From the NCBI GenBank assembly GCA_963965975.1, contig OZ014425.1:805001-869000 (forward strand): 64,000 nt of DNA. Reading direction: 5' to 3'. The translations under genes and the position numbers were made by a program. Below are positions 35,968 through 48,950 of this stretch, one piece after another. Origin of the DNA: Xestospongia bergquistia. Lineage: Eukaryota; Porifera; Demospongiae; Haplosclerida; Petrosiidae. Under the pieces are notes generated by a model. It saw nothing but the letters and a program-made list of their open reading frames with translations, had not been told where the DNA came from and did not search any database. Position 1 is the stretch's first letter; each line of letters begins with the position of its first letter.

Positions 35968-38287
35968 TAGAAGCAGTGTCAGAGAGAATTATTTTGCTGC
36001 ATTAAAATGTTAAATTTTTCACTGTATGTTTATAAAATACAGTTTAAATATCAGCTTGATTAGTGAATTAACATCCCATAATTTGTCGTAAACATAGCTA
36101 TGAATTCTTTGCCTTGAGTCTTTGTTATTAACATTTATGAATGGTGTATTCATTATTATAATTATCTCATAAATAGTAGCAAGGTATAATAGTATATTAT
36201 AGTAAATTAATTGATATTAAAACTCTGTGCTGCAAAAAATGACCATTAATGTTCATTTTGTAACAGTGAACACTGGCAGATGCTATAGTAACTGCCACAG
36301 TATTTACTGGTATTCAAAGTGAATGTTGTTTTTTTATATTAAATATGTTTATTTGTTTTTTTCTCTGTGAATGAAATGTTTTATACTATAATATGGTGTA
36401 TTCATTACAATTCTATTGTTAATGCTTGTAATAGCTTTCACATAACCAACACAAGTTGATTTTGCAATTGATCAAAAAAATGCCTTTTCCTTTAACAAAT
36501 ATATTACATAATTATTTTCTATTTGTTTCATATATAGGTAGAAACATTAGGTTTTTACTATATCACTCCACATGACCATGCAGAAGAGTATATAACATAT
36601 TTAAGTATAATATAGATAGCTATTGTTTAATTAATTTTCAATGTTTACATAGTTACTTACTGGTTGGTTGATGATCCTACTAAGAGTGTGAGTGTGTCTT
36701 GTTAAAGAATATTATTATTAATAGTTATTATTGAGCCTGCTAGTTTACAATAATAATAATACTGTTAATTCAAATATTTTTATATAAAGAATCTTTTATT
36801 GTTGTTTTATATATATTATGTTTATATGGAAATACAGGCTATAATACACTTACCATATATAGTTGGATGTGGTAAGTTGTTTGGTTTGTTTTAGTCCATT
36901 GTTACCATAGTAATATATCTTTCGACTTGTGTATTGTTCTTGATCAAAGCATAGATCAAAAGGATCAATGAAACTAGTTTATTCTTTGACTTCATGGGAG
37001 ATGTATGAGCTCAGCACACTATATATAATAATGAATGTCATTTGCTATGATGTTAATCTATTCCATTATATTCCATTTAGAATGAAATAGTGCAAGTATA
37101 GTAGATCCTATAGACTTGTATTAGTTACATTCCCTAGTGAATTGAGTAATAGAAATATCATTTTAGTAAAATATGCACTTCCAGCAATCTTAATATTAGC
37201 ACAGGTACTATATACGTATCCTTTCTCTCCAATGAACCAGTTTCTATTGTTTTAATGGTAACATCGATTATCACATTGCTATAGATATAGTATAATTATA
37301 TAATGTACTTTAAAGATTGACTATTAGTATTTGGGATTTCTTTTCCCTCTATTTCGTTGCTGGCATTACAATATATATAAAATGTGTGTCACATTATCAG
37401 AGGTAGATTGATTCCTTTTACTCTCAATTTTTTATGAAGTTTGGCTAACACAATATGTATCTCTATGAAGGTATTATGATGTAAGTAAGATAATGGGTGT
37501 GTAACTTATATAGATTGAGTGTTATTTGACTTTCAATATTTGTTTAGGGACATACCAATACAAGTGGGTGTGGTTATATTGTTGCCACAGCAGTATATGT
37601 TTTGATTTCATAATGACTAACTGTTTAATTAAATGATGATTGGTTTAGTTGATTTTCAGTATGACATAGCAATTGCCTAGTTGGATGTGACTATATCACT
37701 ACCATAGTAGTATGTTTTGACTTATTCCTTTTATAATAACTGCTTAACTAATCCAGTACTAATCTAGATAAATGTATTAGTTATACACATCAATATACTA
37801 TGATCATTATGATGTCATTATGATGTCATTATGTCACTCCAATCAGTAGAAATACTACAGGCTATATTAGTATTATGTGTGTATTATGTTATAAAAGTGA
37901 AAGAATGTTTACGTACTCTAGTGTTATTAGTAGAGTAATGAAAGAGAAGATAGAACAACTTTAGTTACTAACAGTCTGCATTATTGAAAAACTGCATGAT
38001 TTCAATAATAAGTTATAGTTAAATAATACATACTAATCAAACAGCAATGAATATCATAAATGTGGAAAAATTACTGACAAATGACATCACAAACAAAAAC
38101 TATATTATTAAACTATAATCAGCAATACAAATAATATATAGTTTATAATGAGACAACACATTCTGTCATTACTATAGTGATACACTAATAACTTTAATAT
38201 AAATTATAAATTAGTCATTACAATGAGGTGTTTTACTAAATATTATTTAAACGTACTCTTTACAACACACACATGACTTTATGTACG
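35968..38287. other. Spacer between G7 and G6
   Basis: No gene is seen. Positions 36840-37440 resemble 20593-21330. From about 37450 it matches the G5 3' flank (27440-28243). It includes the recurring 'gatcaaagcatagatcaaaa' word. Confidence 0.6.
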
Positions 38288-40666
38288 TTACAATGCAGCT
38301 GCTATACTTGATGCAAAACCAAATAAACCCAAAACAATAGAGACATAGGCAATAGTAATACTGAAGGGTATTGTGATACATATAATATGTAGACGAAAAC
38401 CAAATTTTTTAGCTTTCAGGTATGCAATAAAATTATTCTTCACATTATCGGAAACATTCTCAAAATTGTCACAAGTAATTGTGCGTATCAGTTTTTCACG
38501 GTACTTAGTGACTTTTGCTGCTCGTATTGATGGATATATGAACAAAAATAAGCTTAGTGCTCCAAAAGGAATGAGAACTATAGTTTCACGAAATCCAAAA
38601 TTATCAAATTGTTTGTCAAAGTTATTAGTGCTAGTCAAATGGATTACTTGAAAAAACAGATCAACAGAGAGGAATGAAATAAGGATAAAAGCAATCCAAT
38701 GAAAAAGAAACCAGAATTGTAAAGGTTGTAATGTTTTAACAGCGACATCTGTAAAATCTTTATCACGTTTCTTCAAGTAAAGTAAAATCTTTTTCTCCCT
38801 TAAAGTTTGATCAAGTTGGGACTCGCCAAGGTACTCATTAATAGCAGCTTCATTTTCACAAAAATTTTTAACATGATCAAGATACTTGTAAAGATCCATG
38901 CACTTTGTTTGTATTCCATACATTATCTTCGAAAATATAAAACAGCTGACTATTGTACAGAGATATGAATAAATAAATGCCACCATGGCTGATTTTTCCA
39001 ATTTCATGTAAAGCACAGGTTTGGTTCCATTGGTGTTATCATCAATTATTGCAGGAGGGTGTTGGAAAAATTTACCAGTGGCAACAGACTCCATTACTCC
39101 AATAATTAAAGTATACACTACTAGAGCTATAATATAGAGGATAAATGTTTTTGGATCTTGTCGAGTTGTTGTATCATTATCTTGATTTCTTGTGAGTTTA
39201 CATACAGCACAATCATTACCTTGACAAAGGTTATTGTTACTGTGAACTTCATTAGGATATTTGGGGAGTTCATTGTCAAATGGATGAAGTGGTTTGATGT
39301 CTTCTTCCTCCTCTTCTCTTTTCTTACAGTGTACTATAACATAAAGATATGATGAGAAACATGACAATACATGTTTAATATATTTGTATTGTTTACAGTG
39401 TTGTATAATATACAGCCACCATAGTGCAACGACAAAAATGAGATAGGATATTGAGTTGAAAGCTGATGAAAACAGGAACAACAATCTAGTATAATGTTTT
39501 AATTTCTTAAATGTACTGCTTGTATCGGCATCTATAAGTATAAAAAGTGTGATATTTCTTTACTGATCAAACAAGAGAGCTAACCTGTCTCATTTCCATT
39601 TGAATGATATGTTAACATGTCCCAAAAACCAGAATAACGTATAGGACAAATTGAGCAATCAAGAGCAAAGGTAATGGTAGGATAAAGATTAACTGCTATG
39701 CCAAAGATTGTTGTACAAACTATGGCATACATAATCACAATACTAGACCAACACTTTCCATTTATTCCACACCTTTTTGATCTCACTGGTGGAATATACT
39801 GGCAGGTTAAGCAAAAGAAAAGCCTTAGTAGGATGTGGAAAAATTTTATACCTAAAATACTAATGAATTTTATACCCCATATATAATGATACTTACAAGG
39901 TTTTACAATTTTGGTTTCACAAAGGTCTAACATTGATAATGTCAATTTGATCAATATGACAATTTTATCTACCTTCTTCATGAGAATCTCCTCCTTCTTT
40001 GTATTTCTTTTTTGAGTTAATTAATGGGTCTGTCTCATAATCTAATAGTAATAGATAATAGTAAAGACTGCATCATCATATGCTGTGTTGCATACATTGT
40101 AATATATTCATAAAATGATCACTTAAAAGACTATTATAGAATAAAATGTTTCAGCATAAAATTTTCATCAACTGTATAACATGAAATTAAGAAGAAAATG
40201 GCTATTTATAAAAGTACAATGCATGATAGTGTGTACATTGGTGCTGTAGATGCTTGTTGAGACACAATCTTGTCCCATTAATCAAGCATCTCCAGTACTA
40301 TTTACACCATCATGTATTGTACTTTAATATAAATAGTCATCATTTTCTTATTAATTTTATATTATACAGTTGATGAAGGTCTTTAGGCTGAAACATTCTG
40401 TTTTATAATAGATCTTTTAAACCATCATTTTATAAAAATATCATATTTATAAAAGCTCAACTATCTCCTTATTTATAAATGTGACGTACATAGTAAAAAA
40501 CTTTCATATTTTATATATTATACTTATTCTTTCACAATTATTTGTAATGATAAGTAGTTACTCAATGCCCAGTGATAATCAAAAGATATCCCTCCCATTT
40601 CCATTATTTGGTATCATATTATCATGTTAATATAATTAGTTATTACAAACACTTACCATTAGCCAT
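38288..40666 (-). CDS. Array gene G7: unrecognised 7-TM protein, clade C
   Basis: Five exons: 40666-40657 (only MAN plus one base), 40041-39973, a 30-nt microexon 39926-39897, 39851-39585 and 39531-38288, giving 539 residues. It is the sister copy of G5 in a block of about 5.7 kb. Differences from G5 include a shorter first exon, a shorter Cys-rich loop (NLCQGNDCAVCKLTRNQ) and a shorter TM4-TM5 loop (ESQLDQTLREKKILLYL). The last 70 codons are virtually unchanged. The last-exon acceptor is TATAG rather than ACAG, still in phase. Maintained frames in both copies suggest selection on each, or a recent duplication. Confidence 0.8.
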
Positions 40667-43427
40667 TGTAATGTCAGTTATATAATACTCCAAATGGATA
40701 ATATAAAAAGTATGAAATTATCAATCAACCTCTCCTAGAATAGTGTCTACAAGACTAACATTACTGTTAATATAGCAATGAAACTAGCTCATGTGACTAA
40801 TGAATCAAATTGGTATTGTTATATTTCTGATATTTACCACTATCAATGCTGAAACAAATGAGTGACAGTATAAGTTGTTCAGGAAGATGTGTAGATAAAT
40901 AAGTACAAGTGTTAATAATTGTTAATAATAATGTAATAATTCAGTATATTCATATTCAGTAGTAACATTTTCCTCAGTATATTACCTATACTGTATACAT
41001 TAGGATGTACATCAGGTAGTAGTAGTATTATTTGATAACAGTGGATTTGTAGATGGTATAGATAGAGACATCATCAAGTGACATAGGTTGCATCTTGTAC
41101 GTTTCAACTAGAAATTAATGTTATTCTTTCATAAGTCAGTTAATAATCTACCATGTCTTATTATCACACATGCACATACTCTTACTCTCTCTCTCCTAGT
41201 TATGGTATATTAACAGTTTTTTGTGTGTACAGTAAGTAGTGTAATCAATCTTCCTAAGGGGGGTGGCTTTGCCATTAAAATTAGTGTTGGTGAGTCTGTT
41301 GTATTAAAGTGTTTGAATACTCATTACATATGGAGTTTAAATAATCCATTTAATTATGAATATGGTTTAATAGAATCTAATGATTTATCAATACTTTTTT
41401 AAAGTTTTCTATTCAAATTACTATATTACATATTTATTTCTATTTATTTCTTATAGTAAGTCAATAATAATACTTGTTTTCTTTTAATTTCTTTTTTGAC
41501 TATTTAAGTGTATGTATTATAGCTATTGAAAATATAATATATACATTAGATTTTTACTATGTCACTCTATATGACCATACAGAACAGTGTACACTATACA
41601 TGTATATATTATATAGTTTAGATAGCTATTGTTTTAATTAATTTTCAATGTTTACATAGTCCATTACTAAGAGTGTGAGTTGGTCTTGATTCTTAAAGAT
41701 TAGTCATTATTTAGTCTACTAATACTTACTATACTCAACTATATATAGTAGGTGGTATTATAGCCTACATCTCTATGCTAATACTATATACTAAGAATAT
41801 CCATACTGTTGACTGAAATAATTTTATCAATATTTTTAAGTTGTTGTTGTTATATATATTTTCTAGTATACATAGAGATGTAGGCTATAATGCCACCTAC
41901 TGTATATAGTTGAGTATAGTAAGTTGTTTGGTTCTGTTTTGTTCCATTGTTACCATGGTAATATATCTTTCAACTTGTTTATTGTTCTCGATCAAAGCAT
42001 AAATCAAAAGGATCAATGAACCTAGTTTATTCTTTGACTTCATGGGAGATGTATGAGCTCAGCACACTATATATGATAATGAATACCATTTGCTACAACA
42101 TTAATCCATCCCATTTTTTCCATCCTATATAGAAATAACACAAGTATTAGTAAGTCTGTAAACCAATGTTATAGTACATGTTATTATAAGATGCAGTATT
42201 TAATAAAAACTATTTACATTCATGCATTGAGAAATTTTAGAGTGCTATGTTTTCTTTCAAATTGTCAGAGATCATAAACAATTGTACTAATATTTATGCA
42301 TTATATTATCAATATTTAGTAAGTATATGGGTTTTTTTATTTATTATATAACTTTGTTTCTGTTTCAGCGTTTTTGTTACTTTCTAAGTCATTTTTTAAT
42401 AAAGTACACAAATTTAACTATGTTCATTATCTACTGTATCCTTAACAAAACACAACTGTCCTCTTTCAGAATAAACCACACCCACTTACTAGATAATGTC
42501 AATATAGTACACAATATTAGTACAACTGTTTATAATTTCCCTCAAACTAATACACATATCATATTTGTCAAACTTCTCAATTAACTGAGAGGAAAGGGAA
42601 TCAATCTAGCTCCAATAATGTGACATATTATTTATGCATATTACTGACAACCTGAAAACTCTCCTGATAGAGGGAAAAGAAATTCCACATACTAATACCC
42701 AATCTTTAAAAATCAAACATTCATTATAATTCATCACTTATAAAATTATTCATTTTTTGATAATAACTGATATGTCCACACAAAAATGAAACTGTATTCA
42801 TCAATAATCTCAAATTGAATTCATAAATCATATGAATCAATCTACAATGAATTACTACTGGTATAACAAATTAAGAATATGATAGCTCACCTCTATTTGT
42901 GAGACAAACCTATTTCTTATCAGTGATAAGTGGAGGAATGTGTTAGCTATCTACATTAAAATAATGCTTTAGTTAGTCTGTTGGTATTGCTTAGCAATAG
43001 AGTGCTCCAACGTAAGATGTTTTAGTGTAGTATGAACAGCTGTGTTATTGTGTACAGTAGTATAGTTGGTGGTCAATCAACATTCTTTGCTGACAATTAA
43101 TCAATGAAACACATCCTTTGCATGAAGTTATGTCAACTGTCATTGTTTTACTGTATTTTCAACTGTTTTCATAATTTTATAATCAATATTGACCAATCAC
43201 ATTTTTAGAATAGTCTGTAAAATAGCAATTTAATAAGTAAATTATTATTATATATTATATATCAATAATTATGCATTAAACATAAATTAACAACTTCTAC
43301 ATTTAAATACTACAACTTTTCAAGAACAGATAAATTAACTTATGTTGTACACTTGTACATTAACAACTAATAACATGACAAAACAAACTCTTTTTTAAAT
43401 AATGTTTCAGTATCTCTTGTGTATTAT
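40667..43427. other. Spacer between G8 and G7
   Basis: No supported gene. Positions 40667 to about 43020 are the paralog of 30688-33170 but lack the 110-bp MITE. After about 43020 it changes to clade B spacer words (gaacagctgtgttattgtgtac). Confidence 0.6.
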
Positions 43428-45427
43428 TTAAATGTTGCTACTCAGACGTATTAGTATAGCCAATAGACTAATAAAGATAGAGATATAAGCAATATTAAGG
43501 CTAAAAAAGATGTGTGCACATAGGATGTACAAGCGAAAACCAAACTTTTGACCTTTCAAAAAACTAATAAACAACTTTTTCAAATTTGTCGATATCTTAG
43601 GATAATCAACTAAACAAGATTTGTTGATTCTTTGAATAAGTTTCTTCCTTGCTTCTGTGACAGCTGCTGCTCGTAGACATGGATACAGGAAGAAGATACA
43701 GTTAGAGGTCGCAAAGAGCATAAGGAATATCATTTCAAGAGGGTTGAAATGTACACCAGGTCTAGGGTGAGGTAGAGTAGCTTGAATGGTTAGTTGTATG
43801 GCATCTAGTAGTAGTGACACTGATAGAAAGGAGGAGACAATGTATAGTATCCAATGTATGAAGAACCACAACTCAAACATTTTCAATGTTTTAACAGCAA
43901 CATCCACAAAATCGTTATCACATTGCTGGAGATAGAGTAAAGGGCTTTGCTCTTTTGACAGGTTGATTTTTGAAGGTTCTTTTGATATAGTTTGAGAGTT
44001 CTGATCGTCTATTTCAGCTTTAGTATCTTTGTTATTACTATTCTCATTACCAAGACATTGATTGACATGACCAAGATAGTTGTAGAGGTTACTGCACTTT
44101 CTCTGTATTCCATACATTATTTTGGAAAATATAAAACAACTTGACAATGTACAGAAGAGTGAATAAAAGTAACCAGATACTGAAAATATTTCCAAATTCT
44201 TAAAAAGGGTTGTCTTCTTTTTATTACCTTCAATTGTATTTGGTGGATTATGGTGGTATTGACCATAGATAAAGATCACCATCAAAGCAATGTTGACAAT
44301 AATATTGACCACTAAGAAAATAGTGAACCACACAACTTCTTCTTTGCCCAGTTGAGTTGTTGTATCATCATCTTGATTTCTTATGATTTTACACACAGGA
44401 CAATTGTCTTGGCAACGGTTACTGTTACTGTGAACTTTACAAGGATGTTTAGGTGGATCATCATCAAATGGATGGAGTGGTTTGGGTTTCTCTGTTTTTT
44501 GTTGATGTATCATAGACCTCCTTTCGTCATTTCCAGTCTCCACCTCCTCCATGTTGTCTTCATTCTCCACCTGTTCTTTTGTTACAAGATTCTTACAATG
44601 TGGTTTAATATAAAGCCACCACAGTGCAATAACAAAGATGATATAGGACAATGAACTAGAAGCTGATGAGAACTGGAGCACTACTTTAGCAAAATCTGTA
44701 AACTCTTGTAACTTGTCACGTGTATCATTAACATTTAAAAGATCACCTGTGTGTTAGGGAGAATATATATATTATATAATTACTTAATTCTAGTAGCTTA
44801 AACCATAAACTTTATTTACTTTCAAAAACTTCTGATATACTAAACAATCACTCACCTGGGAGGTATTTAGGATGATCATTATTGACATCTTTCAGAACTA
44901 TATCTGGTACATGAGAATTGTTAGGATCTTCTGAGTGAAGCTCAAGTGAGAAACAAATACCATAATATCGTATTGGACACTTCGTCCAATTACCTAGGAG
45001 TACACCAGTAGACCACAAGTTAATGAGTACACCAAAGATTGTTGTGCAAAATATAGCATATATAATAACAGCACAGGAACAACGCTTTCCATATTTTGCT
45101 CGTGGAATATACTGACATGTTAAACAGAAGAAAACTCTTAAGAAGAATCGTCCTGTTTCTCCTATAATTAAGACCAGCAATATGAATATTCACAAACTAG
45201 AGTATTGTATAAAACTTACTCATAGTTTCGTATCTAGTGCTATCAAGTTCTAGATTAGAATTTTCAGTTTGAGCTGTTTTTTTTTTACTTTTTGGAGTTG
45301 CTTGACTTTCTTGATCATCATTTTGGTTTGGTGGAGTAGTACCATATGGTCCATTAGTATGTTGTTCACCTGTAACAAGAAGAGTTTCTTCATTAGTACC
45401 AACACCACCATTATCACGAGTAGCCAT
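43428..45427 (-). CDS. Array gene G8: unrecognised 7-TM protein, clade B (reference copy)
   Basis: Three exons: 45427-45220, 45161-44856 and 44746-43428, giving 610 residues. Approximate layout: polar N-terminus 1-69; basic amphipathic GRFFLRVFFCLTCQYIP 73-89; TM1 about 100-126; outer loop with KCPIRYYGICFSLELHSEDP; TM2 200-220; cytosolic loop 220-305 with PLHPFDDD, CKVHSNSNRCQDNCPVC and NQDDDTTTQL; TM3 305-330; TM4 343-368; cytosolic loop ending RKINLSKEQ-type and QCDNDFVDVAVKTLKMF; TM5 449-478; TM6 490-513; cytosolic RAAAVTEARKKLIQRIN; TM7 573-600. Lys/Arg cluster after TM2, TM4 and TM6, giving N-in/C-out. The function is unknown. Confidence 0.88.
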
Positions 45428-45620
45428 TATGTTTAGATATCTTCAACTAGCTAACTGTAAAGGCTGTATTAAGATAATAATATATCATAATATATAACAG
45501 TGTTATAGAAATTATCACTAAAATGTGGAATTATGTGTATTGTTTATTAGTTAGATCAGTCGTTGTGGTTTGACTGCTTAAAATACCCCTCCCATAATTT
45601 TTATAAAATATAGTTTACAT
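45428..45620 (-). promoter_or_regulatory. Conserved upstream block of G8
   Basis: Contains the shared 'gttgaagatatctaaacat' adjacent to the start codon, the 'ccacattttagtgataattt' segment and the distal 'gggaggggtattttaagc'-like motif seen before G9-G12. Confidence 0.55.
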
Positions 45621-46663
45621 ATTGTAATATTATAAATTAATATCAAACTGTACATATTAATAACTTACAACAATATAATGACAACTCTTAAATCAATATT
45701 AAAGAGGTATCCAATTTTTTATTGGTCCAAGGACAACATATATCTATATTTTTTCTTCCAGATTACTGTTACCATAGTAATGAACTAACTCACATGACTA
45801 ATGAATCAAATTACTATTGTATTCCAGAAGTACGGGAGGTGTTTTCTGCTGTTAATACTAAAACAAAATGCATAAAAATTATCAAAGTGGCATGATGTGT
45901 GTAAGGATAATGGGTGTGTAGTTTATATAGATTGAGTGTTAGTTGAGTTTCAATATTTGTTTAGTGACATACCAATACTAGTGGGTGTGGTTATATTGTT
46001 GCCATAGTAGCATATGATAATCAATGGGTTCCTTGTATAGATTGAGTGTCAATTAACTTTCAATATTTGTAACCAATATTAATGGATGTTGTTACATTAT
46101 TGCTATAGTAACATATATTTTGACTTCTTTATTTTTATGCTGAGTAGCTGTTCAAATGATGTCAATTGATTTCCATCATTTGTTTAGTAACATATTGATA
46201 CACATAGTTGGGTATGACTACATCCTTATCCATTGTAACCATAGTGACATAGTTTAATCTAATTGTTCCTTTTATTGTAGCTGTTTAAATAATAATTAAT
46301 GACTACAGTTAATTCTTTGACATCACTGATGAACATTGATTATATTTATGTCGCTCTTAATCTCAACTATGACCCACTCAGAGTGACCATGTATTTTATC
46401 CCATCTATAGAATTAAAACATCACTAGTACTAGTGTATATAGCAGACTGCACATGATGACCTGTGTTGTGTATAGTCATACAATTATAATATTCACATTT
46501 TCCATTGATTGGATAGGAGAAGTATCAATTGATTTACTAACATTATTGAGGGATTATAACTATGATAGTTAATAAACTGATCAAATTATTATTACACCTG
46601 AGACTTGTAATGCCTCAGACTTGATGAAATAACAAAATAACAATAAATCACTCTGTTATTGTA
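45621..46663. other. Spacer between G9 and G8
   Basis: No gene is seen. It is closely similar to 51920-52963 (spacer G11/G10). Both share 'agtgggtgtggttatattgt' and end in 'gttattgtattatatagtac' just before the stop codons. Confidence 0.65.
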
Positions 46664-48770
46664 TTATATAGTACTAGCCAGACGTAATAGTATACCTAAT
46701 AAACTAATAAACATAGAGATGTATGCAATACTGTGACTAAAAGGGATGTAAGCACACAGGATGTACAAGCGAAAACCAAACTTTTGACCTTTAAGAAAAC
46801 TAATAAACTTCTTTTTCAAATTTGTTGGTATGTTAGGATAATCAACTGAACAAGATTTGTTGATTTTTTTAATAAGTTTCTTCCTTGCTTCTGTGACAGC
46901 TGCTGCTCGTAGACATGGATATAGAAAGAAGATACAGTTGGAGGTCGCAAAGAGCATAAGGAATATCATTTCAAGAGGGTTGAAATGTACACCAGGTCTA
47001 GGGTGAGGTAGAGTAGCCTGAATGTTTAGTTGTATTGCATCTAGTAGTAGTGACACTGATAAAAAGGAGGAGACAATGTACAATATCCAATGTATGAAGA
47101 ACCACAACTCAAACATTTTCAATGTTTTAACAGCAACATTTACAAAATCATTATCACGTTGCTGGAGGTAAAGCAAAGCTTTTTCTTCATCCTCTTGCCA
47201 TGGTAAAAGATTGAGCAATGTACCTATTCTCTCCTGCAGTGTTTCATTTGTCCAGAAGTTTTTAAGGTAGTCATTAATAGCAGCTCTATTTTCATCAAAG
47301 TTATTAACATGACCAAGATAGTTATAGAGGTTACTGCACTTTCTCTGTATTCCATACATTATTTTGGAAAATATAAAACAACTTGACAAAGTACAGAAGA
47401 GTGAATAAAAGTAGCCAGACATTGAAAATATTTCCAAATTCTTAAAAATGGTTGTCTTATTTTTATCACCTTCAATTGTATTTGGTGGATTATGGTGGTA
47501 TTGACCATAGATAAAGATCACCATCAAAGACACATTGACAATAATATTGACTAGTAAGAATATAGTGAACCACACAACTTCTTCTTTGGTCAGTTGAGTT
47601 GTTGTATCATCATCTTGATTTCTTGTAATATTACACACAGGACAATTATCTTGACAATGGTTGCTGTTATTATGAACTACACCAGGATATTTGGGTGGAT
47701 CATCATCAAATGGATGGAGTGGTTTGGGTTTCTCTACTTGTTGTTGTATAATAAGCCTCCTTTCGTCCTCGTCATCTCCATTCTCCACCTCCTCCATGTT
47801 ATTTTCATTCTCCACCTGCTCCTTTGTTACAAGATTCTTACAATGTTTGTGGTCGTCATCATCAAATGGATGGAGTGGTTTGAGTGTCTCTACTTCTTGT
47901 TGTATCATGGACCTCTCCTCGTCCTTGTCATTTTCATTCTCCTCCACCTCCATGTTGTTTTCATTGTCTACCTGCTCCTTTGTTACAAGATTCTTACAAT
48001 GTGGTATAACATACAGCCGCCATAGTGCAATAACAATGACGATATAGGAGAATGAACTAGAAGCTGATGAGAACTGGAGTACTACTTTAGCAAAATTTGT
48101 AAACTCTTGTAACTTATCGCGTGTATTATTAACATTTTTATTAACATTTAAAAGATCTCCTGTATGTTAGGGAGAACATATATATTATATAATTATTCAA
48201 TCCTGGTAGTTTAAACAAAAACTTTGTTTACTAAACAATCACTCACCTGGGAGGTATTTAGGATGGTCATTATTGACATCTCTCAGAACTATATCTGGTA
48301 TATGAGAACTGTTAGGATCCTCTGAGTGAAGCTCAAGTGAGAAACAAATACCATAATATCGTATTGGACACTTCGTCCAATTACCTAGGAGTACACCAGT
48401 AGACCACAATTTAATGAGTATACCAAAGATTGTTGTACAAAATATAGCATATATAATAACAGCACAGGAACAACACTTTCCATGTTTCACTGGTGGAATA
48501 TACTGACATGTTAAACAGAAGAAAACTCTTAAGAAGAATCGTCCTATTTTTCGTATAAATAACACCATCAATATAAATATTCACAAATTAGAATATTATA
48601 TAAAACTTACCCATAGTTTTGTATATAATACTATCATGTTCTGGATTAGAATGTTCAGTTTGAGCTGGGGTTTCACCTGTTTGAGTTACTTGATCATCAT
48701 TTATTGTGGCATTATATCTACTAGGTTGTGAGTCACTAATAAGAGCAGTGAATTCATTAGAAGTAGCCAT
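46664..48770 (-). CDS. Array gene G9: unrecognised 7-TM protein, clade B, with duplicated cytosolic loop
   Basis: Three exons: 48770-48611, 48543-48247 and 48159-46664, giving 650 residues, the longest member. The TM2-TM3 loop contains the KNLVTKEQV...PLHPFDDD module twice (PLHPFDDDDHKHCKN then PLHPFDDDPPKYPG), an in-frame internal duplication. The exon 2 acceptor is shifted: the usual TTATAG site is mutated and the next AATAG, 9 nt further in, restores phase (KTM|GRFFLRVFF). The TM4-TM5 loop has TNETLQERIGTLLN. The third exon begins with an extra NVNK copy (LLNVNKNVNNTRDK). C-terminal residues CAYIPFSHSIAYISMFI differ from G8 and match G11. Confidence 0.86.
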
Positions 48771-48950
48771 TATGTTTAGATATCTTCAACTAGCTAACTG
48801 TAAAGGATGTATTAAGACAATGATATATCATAATATATAACAGTGTTATAGAAATTATCACTAAAATGTGGAATAATGTGTATTGTTTATTAGTTATATC
48901 AGTTATTGTGGTTTGACTGCTTAAAATACCCCTCCCGTTATTTTTATAAA
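48771..48950 (-). promoter_or_regulatory. Conserved upstream block of G9
   Basis: Same block as before G8 and G10-G12, starting 'cattatgtttagatatcttc' on the plus strand. Confidence 0.55.

Noticed and set aside
47594..48047. Plus-strand open frames of 118-143 codons across G9
   Set aside because: Exact antisense of the acidic repeat and PLHPFD loop. Equivalent frames appear opposite the other array genes (for example 35001-35258 and 53894-54281). They are shadows.
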